Assembly: GCA_903877945.1 (NCBI GenBank)
Contig: CAIRFY010000130.1
Span: forward strand, 1 to 11,872
DNA length: 11,872 nt
Reading direction: 5' to 3'
Source of the DNA: an uncultured Oscillochloris sp.
GTDB lineage: Bacteria > Chloroflexota > Chloroflexia > Chloroflexales > Chloroflexaceae
The notes under the pieces were generated by a model that searched no databases, was not told where the DNA came from, and was given only the letters and a program-made list of their open reading frames with translations. Both the position numbers and the translations under genes were made by a program. This document shows positions 9,404-11,872 of this stretch, piece by piece (the stretch's first letter is position 1; each line of letters opens with the position of its first letter).

Positions 9404-9597
9404 GCCGACCTCCGCTCCCTGGGGCAGAGATCTTCCTGGAGCAGACGGATCAGCAACCCCTCGGAGTCATCGCGGTGGACACTGCTGTGGGAGCGATCCA
9501 CCAACAGGGCATCACGGAGCCGACGCTTCGCCACAACAGCGCTCTGTGTCCCACTTGGGGCGTCGGTTGTGCGAAGGATTCTGAACGGGTACATCAT
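9400..9597 (-). CDS. Unknown 65-residue protein between the MraZ-like and NACHT genes
   Basis: I do not recognise this protein. The start at 9597 is chosen because AGGAGG (9608-9603, minus strand) sits exactly five bases before ATG; longer in-frame versions start inside the MraZ-like gene without such a signal. The product begins MMYPFRILRTTDAP, has a basic patch (AKRRLRD, 23-29), a polar middle (VDRSHSSVHRDDSE) and an amphipathic end (LLIRLLQEDL, 48-57). No membrane segment or known motif is visible. It starts 28 bp after the MraZ-like stop, and its TGA overlaps the GTG of the NACHT gene, so translational coupling is likely. Possible roles are a small adaptor or regulator of the NACHT protein. 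Confidence 0.65.
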   Translation of the reverse strand: MMYPFRILRTTDAPSGTQSAVVAKRRLRDALLVDRSHSSVHRDDSEGLLIRLLQEDLCPRERRSA

Positions 9598-9602
9598 CAA
9601 TA

Positions 9603-9608
9603 CCTCCT
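9603..9608 (-). promoter_or_regulatory. Strong ribosome binding site deciding the start of the 65-residue protein
   Basis: Read on the minus strand, AGGAGG is followed by TATTG and then ATG at 9597. It is the strongest Shine-Dalgarno match in the operon and is why the shorter start was chosen over the upstream in-frame codons. Confidence 0.75.
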
Positions 9609-9625
9609 CCATGCCTGGACACAAT

Positions 9626-10069
9626 TCAGATAGCAGCGTCACCCATTCCAATCGCGGTATCAGGCCAACCGTTGACGGCACCACTCATTTTGGCGACGAG
9701 TGTAGTCCAGCGCTCGGGTGCCCAGATCTCAAGGTACGTGTCCATTCCGATGATCACAGCGTGGTCGGTGAGAGCAGCGTAGGAGCAAAGTTGCGGGGGC
9801 AGGTGAACAAAACCATCGCCCTCATCGCTCAGCCTGCAAGCGGCACTGAAAAGCAGGCGGCGTAAGCGGCGCTCGGCGGCACCGCTTATGGGTAGGGCAC
9901 TCACGCGGCCAGCAAGGGCGCGCCACGCATCCCGTGGAAAAACCTGGAGGCACGGCTCAAAACCGCGAGTAACGACAAGTCCATCGGCAAGGAGCGCGTG
10001 AAGCGCAGAAGGAAGTCTCAGGCAGCCGGGAGTCTCGATTTCGTGTTTCCAGGTTCCTATGAGCATCAT
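9626..10069 (-). CDS. MraZ-like protein with degenerate DNA-binding motifs
   Basis: The 147-residue product matches MraZ, the SpoVT/AbrB-like regulator of the division and cell-wall (dcw) cluster, in length and two-fold layout. Matching segments are MLIGTWKHEI at the start, GLVVTRGFEPCLQVFPRDAWRAL (30-52), RRLLFSAACRL (70-80) and AVIIGMDTYLEIWAPERW (104-121). The two DXXXR motifs that contact DNA in known MraZ proteins are altered: E12-T-P-G-C16 in the first half and E83-G-D-G-F87 in the second. Both arginines are lost, so normal DNA binding is doubtful. The start at 10069 is preferred because AGAGG stands six bases upstream and the family begins at this point; a longer TTG-started frame is less likely. 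It is the first gene of the operon. I leave the symbol empty because the role may differ from MraZ. Confidence 0.88.
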   Translation of the reverse strand: MMLIGTWKHEIETPGCLRLPSALHALLADGLVVTRGFEPCLQVFPRDAWRALAGRVSALPISGAAERRLRRLLFSAACRLSDEGDGFVHLPPQLCSYAALTDHAVIIGMDTYLEIWAPERWTTLVAKMSGAVNGWPDTAIGMGDAAI

Positions 10070-10104
10070 GGCGTACCTCTGCTGGTGTGCTTCTGCGTAG
10101 GTCA

Positions 10105-10153
10105 ATTGGCGGTTATTGGGTTGCTATTGGGTTGCTATTGGGTTGTTATTGGT
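10105..10153 (+). repeat. Phased ATTGG array in the leader of the MraZ-like gene
   Basis: Five ATTGG motifs start at 10105, 10115, 10126, 10137 and 10148 (spacings 10, 11, 11, 11). Three units are nearly identical: ATTGGGTTGCT, ATTGGGTTGCT, ATTGGGTTGTT. One helical turn per unit places all copies on one face of the DNA, as expected for an oligomeric regulator. The array lies between the predicted promoter and the start codon. Known Escherichia coli MraZ operators are TGGG direct repeats spaced by about ten bases in the mraZ leader, so this resembles an MraZ-type operator, though in the opposite orientation relative to the gene. Confidence 0.8.
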
Positions 10154-10175
10154 CAGACGTATCTCAGTAAAAGCT

Positions 10176-10204
10176 ACTATAGCACATAGTAAACAGCGTG
10201 TCGA
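10176..10204 (-). promoter_or_regulatory. Sigma-70-like promoter of the seven-gene operon
   Basis: On the minus strand a -35 box TCGACA (10204-10199) and a -10 box TATAGT (10181-10176) are separated by 17 bp; each matches consensus at five of six bases. Transcription would begin near 10169 and give a leader of about 100 nt that contains the whole ATTGG array, so a protein bound there would act as a roadblock. Confidence 0.65.
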
Positions 10205-10498
10205 TACCCTAATGAGCTGGTTCGGGCAATTTTCGTACATAAATCATCGTGTCGTTCCGGGGTTGTTTTGGGGAGAGATTTGTGAAGAAATGTTCACCAA
10301 GTCAGGACTTGCGGTGAAACGTACTACGGTGTATAGTTTCTTTTAGCTAGAGAGCGAGAGGACGTAGCCGCAAGAACACCGGGACAGGACACGGAGACAA
10401 GGGCTTTCCGGGGACTTCGTCTGAGGAGAGGGCAATCGACCATCCGCACAGGTGTCCATAGCACGACAACAAGGAGCTGCCGAAGGGAACACGACACG
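10205..10498. other. Intergenic stretch between the divergent units
   Basis: No credible gene is visible. Short frames that overlap here encode repeated Gly-Cys-Tyr-Trp-like strings only because they translate the ATTGG/CCAAT arrays. A possible plus-strand promoter is TTGCGG (from about 10310) with TATAGT 17 bp on (near 10333); the -35 is weak. If used, it would give a long leader that carries the second array. A degenerate relative of the array unit, GGTTGTTTTGGGG, lies near 10260. Confidence 0.4.
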
Positions 10499-10529
10499 CC
10501 AATAACGAACCAATAACAACCCCAAATGG
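10499..10529 (+). repeat. Second, inverted CCAAT array before the divergent gene pair
   Basis: CCAATAACGAA (10499-10509) and CCAATAACAAC (10510-10520) are adjacent 11-bp units, followed by a degenerate CCAAATGG (10522-10529). This is the reverse complement of the array at 10105-10153; the two share GGGTTGTTATTGGT over 14 bases. Read along each downstream transcript, both arrays show CCAAT units. Here the array lies about 20 bp upstream of the predicted -35 box, a position suited to activation or to looping with the first array. Confidence 0.7.
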
Positions 10530-10550
10530 CCGAATCGGAACACTTTCTAC

Positions 10551-10580
10551 TAGACAAATACCCAGGAAGTAGCGTATACT
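10551..10580 (+). promoter_or_regulatory. Predicted promoter of the membrane/helical gene pair
   Basis: TAGACA (10551-10556) and TATACT (10575-10580) are separated by 18 bp, each matching the sigma-70 consensus at five of six bases. Initiation near 10587 would leave a short leader of about 22 nt before the ATG at 10609. Confidence 0.55.
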
Positions 10581-10608
10581 ACCAGGGTGATGACGCAAGG
10601 AACAGATC

Positions 10609-11097
10609 ATGTCAATCAGTCTTTTCAAAGGGGATATCGGTTCGGATCAGGAGCAGATCACGCTACAGATCCCGCTACAGGTTATCGGTCTCTCCGCCGT
10701 CTACGCTGCGGTACTCAGCGGCCTAGAGCGTCGGTTTCCGATCAAGCCGGATCACACCTGGGCGGAGGTTGCCGGTGGTGTTGTCATCTCGCTGCTGCCA
10801 GTTGCACTGGAGGCACGCCGGAAGACGACTCTGGACTGGCGCACCTACGAGACGGTGATATGGCTGAGTTTCTTTGCTTCGGGTGTCCCGATTATCCTCT
10901 GGCAGCTCGGCGAAGCCATGCTTCGGCAGCTTGAGCTGCTTCGCTACACAGGGAGCCGGGAGCGAAGGAGCATAGGTTGTTATGCCGACAATACCACGGC
11001 GATGGCCCTTCGAGGTAGAGGAAGAGCGGGAGAGCGCGATTCTGGCGGCGAGCGAGGCGACGCAGAGTCTACTCCTGGCGCAGAGCATCCTCGATAG
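10609..11097 (+). CDS. Small membrane protein of unknown function
   Basis: I do not recognise this 162-residue protein. Three hydrophobic segments are visible: about 18-38 (around VIGLSAVYAAVLSGL), 50-68 (AEVAGGVVISLLPVALEA) and 81-99 (TVIWLSFFASGVPIILW), so it should sit in the cytoplasmic membrane. The last 45 or so residues are Arg/Gly-rich and lie where the next gene is read in another frame, so this tail may be poorly constrained. The start is supported by AAGGAA about nine bases upstream and by the promoter at 10551-10580. It is transcribed away from the gasdermin operon and has a matching CCAAT array in front. Confidence 0.6.
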   Translation: MSISLFKGDIGSDQEQITLQIPLQVIGLSAVYAAVLSGLERRFPIKPDHTWAEVAGGVVISLLPVALEARRKTTLDWRTYETVIWLSFFASGVPIILWQLGEAMLRQLELLRYTGSRERRSIGCYADNTTAMALRGRGRAGERDSGGERGDAESTPGAEHPR

Positions 11098-11476
11098 CGC
11101 CCGCACGAAGTTGGGCTTAAATCAGGGGCTTGCCCTTGTGTTACTCGCCGATACGGATCGCTATCTCGCCGACTCGGCAACCCGCACGGAGCGTGTTCGA
11201 CGTCACTTGGCAATTGCCAGGGGCAAGTCTATTAGTGGTAGGTGGCCTATGGTTGCACTACGACAGCGTGAGGATGCAGAGGGAAGCCTAGAAATGGCGT
11301 GTACCCTGCTGGTGAAGGCCGAGCAGAAGCTTGAGCACGCACGTGAACGCATCGCGCAGAACCCGGCACTGGTTGAGGCGATCATCGCTGATGTCTCCAC
11401 CCTCCAGGCCCGCGCACTAACACAGATGGAGCGATTTGTTCGCCTGCTTACCGAGGCTGGGATTGGCCGCGATTAG
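10982..11476 (+). CDS. Alpha-helical, probably coiled-coil protein of unknown function
   Basis: I do not recognise this 164-residue protein. Apart from a short N-terminal stretch (MPTIPRRWPFEVEEE) it is almost all predicted helix, with heptad-like leucines at about 30-60, 100-125 and 138-157 and few glycines. It has no membrane segment. ATG at 10982 is the first start after an in-frame TAG (10973-10975), with AAGGAG 11 bases upstream. It overlaps the preceding membrane-protein gene by 116 bp in the +1 frame, so the two are probably translated from one message and may act together. Confidence 0.65.
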   Translation: MPTIPRRWPFEVEEERESAILAASEATQSLLLAQSILDSARTKLGLNQGLALVLLADTDRYLADSATRTERVRRHLAIARGKSISGRWPMVALRQREDAEGSLEMACTLLVKAEQKLEHARERIAQNPALVEAIIADVSTLQARALTQMERFVRLLTEAGIGRD

Positions 11477-11583
11477 CAGGAATACGTGTCGGTTGTAGGC
11501 AAGGTCTCAATTTGGCTGTGCCGTCTACGGTGTTCGTAGTGTCCTTTCTACGACCAGATGCTCATCGGCGGGCGGGAAGCCCC

Positions 11584-11652
11584 CACAACAGTCATGCGGA
11601 AACGCCCGATTCTGAATATGTTCAGATCGGGCGTTTCTGCGTGACTGTTGTG
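11584..11652 (+). terminator. Long near-perfect hairpin after the helical gene
   Basis: The arms 11584-11616 (starting CACAACAGTCA) and 11621-11652 (ending TGACTGTTGTG) pair over about 30 positions with two mismatches and one bulge around a TATG loop. It starts about 107 nt after the stop of the helical gene. There is no clear T-run. The length is greater than most intrinsic terminators, so it may instead be a palindromic mobile element or encode a structured RNA. Confidence 0.5.
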
Positions 11653-11729
11653 CGGAGAGGCGAGGATCCTTAGGAACATGGCAACCATCCTGTTGGCATT
11701 GACTTATCGCCTCATCGTCCGACGGTAAA

Positions 11730-11754
11730 GCATGGTTCAACCCAGCCTGACAGT
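11730..11754 (+). repeat. 25-bp dispersed repeat, copy 2
   Basis: It begins GCATGGTTCAA and ends TGACAGT, matching 2764-2788 at 22 of 25 bases in direct orientation. It lies in non-coding sequence. Confidence 0.5.
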
Positions 11755-11872
11755 TCAGCGACGAAACGATGACGCGGTGAGGCGCTCCGTATCGCCTCGT
11801 CGCCTCCTCGCCTCCTCGCCGCCTCGCCAAATTGTAAGACAAGGTTCGCAGGTACTTTACAGTTTGTCGCCG

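Larger units (their letters stand above)
11477..11872. other. Non-coding right end with hairpin and repeats
   Basis: No credible gene is visible; a minus-strand frame at 11525-11842 runs through a perfect hairpin and low-complexity sequence and is unlikely to be coding. The stretch holds the long hairpin at 11584-11652, the second copy of the 25-bp dispersed repeat (11730-11754), and a low-complexity CGCCTC-rich run near 11798-11827. Confidence 0.55.

Noticed and set aside
8954..9865. 303-codon plus-strand open frame
   Set aside because: It is antisense across three minus-strand genes with good ribosome sites and family motifs; its product shows no domain and it changes composition along its length.
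9626..10105. Longer MraZ-like start at 10105
   Set aside because: That start is TTG, lies inside the repeat array and adds 12 residues not seen in the family; ATG at 10069 has AGAGG at good spacing.
10105..10153. CRISPR-like array
   Set aside because: Units of 11 bp directly adjoin, with no spacers and no cas genes; they fit a phased operator.
10116..10557. Small frames on both strands between the divergent units
   Set aside because: Their similar GCYW-type strings come from translating the ATTGG/CCAAT arrays; no suitable ribosome site or conserved pattern is visible.
11525..11842. 105-codon minus-strand open frame
   Set aside because: It runs through the long hairpin and CGCCTC-rich low-complexity sequence, with no motif.

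Overview
The window is GC-rich, densely coded bacterial DNA. The style of its proteins (a NACHT ATPase fused to a formylglycine-generating-enzyme-like domain, CHAT proteases, the 'QAVIAxGGSI' beta motif) suggests a filamentous member of the Chloroflexota. That placement is inference from protein style; no rRNA or other taxonomic marker is present.

Layout. Positions 1-469 are non-coding and rich in hairpins. From 10069 down to 470 the minus strand carries one run of seven genes, in transcription order: a degenerate MraZ-like protein (10069-9626); an unknown 65-residue protein (9597-9400); a 1037-residue NACHT ATPase with a C-terminal FGE-like domain (9403-6290); a CHAT-family cysteine protease (6272-4863); a cytoplasmic-looking N-acetylmuramoyl-L-alanine amidase with a decayed second amidase domain (4847-2919); an FtsZ paralogue (2670-1300); and a protein I assign to the bacterial gasdermins (1303-470). 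The first five are 15-28 bp apart or overlap. A 248-bp gap with repeats and palindromes precedes ftsZ. ftsZ and the gasdermin overlap by ATGA. A good promoter (TCGACA-17-TATAGT, minus strand) lies upstream of the MraZ-like gene, and its 5' untranslated region holds five ATTGG motifs at 10-11 bp spacing. A smaller inverted copy of that array (10499-10529) lies in front of a divergent plus-strand pair: a small membrane protein (10609-11097) and a helical protein (10982-11476). The window ends in non-coding sequence with a long near-perfect hairpin (11584-11652).

How the genes may work together. Gasdermin plus CHAT protease plus STAND/NACHT ATPase is the logic of bacterial gasdermin cell-death (anti-phage) systems: a sensor ATPase activates a protease, which clips the short C-terminal inhibitory tail of the gasdermin, and the freed protein forms membrane pores. 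The apparently new part is the linkage to cell-wall and division proteins: a peptidoglycan amidase without a visible signal peptide, a full FtsZ with intact catalytic motifs, and an MraZ relative that has lost both arginines of its DXXXR DNA-binding motifs. I propose a holin/endolysin-like arrangement (gasdermin pore lets the amidase reach the wall) in which FtsZ and the MraZ-like protein serve as division-related baits, sensors or targets. This model is inference. The protein family calls rest on motifs visible in the sequence, with the gasdermin the least certain of the key ones.
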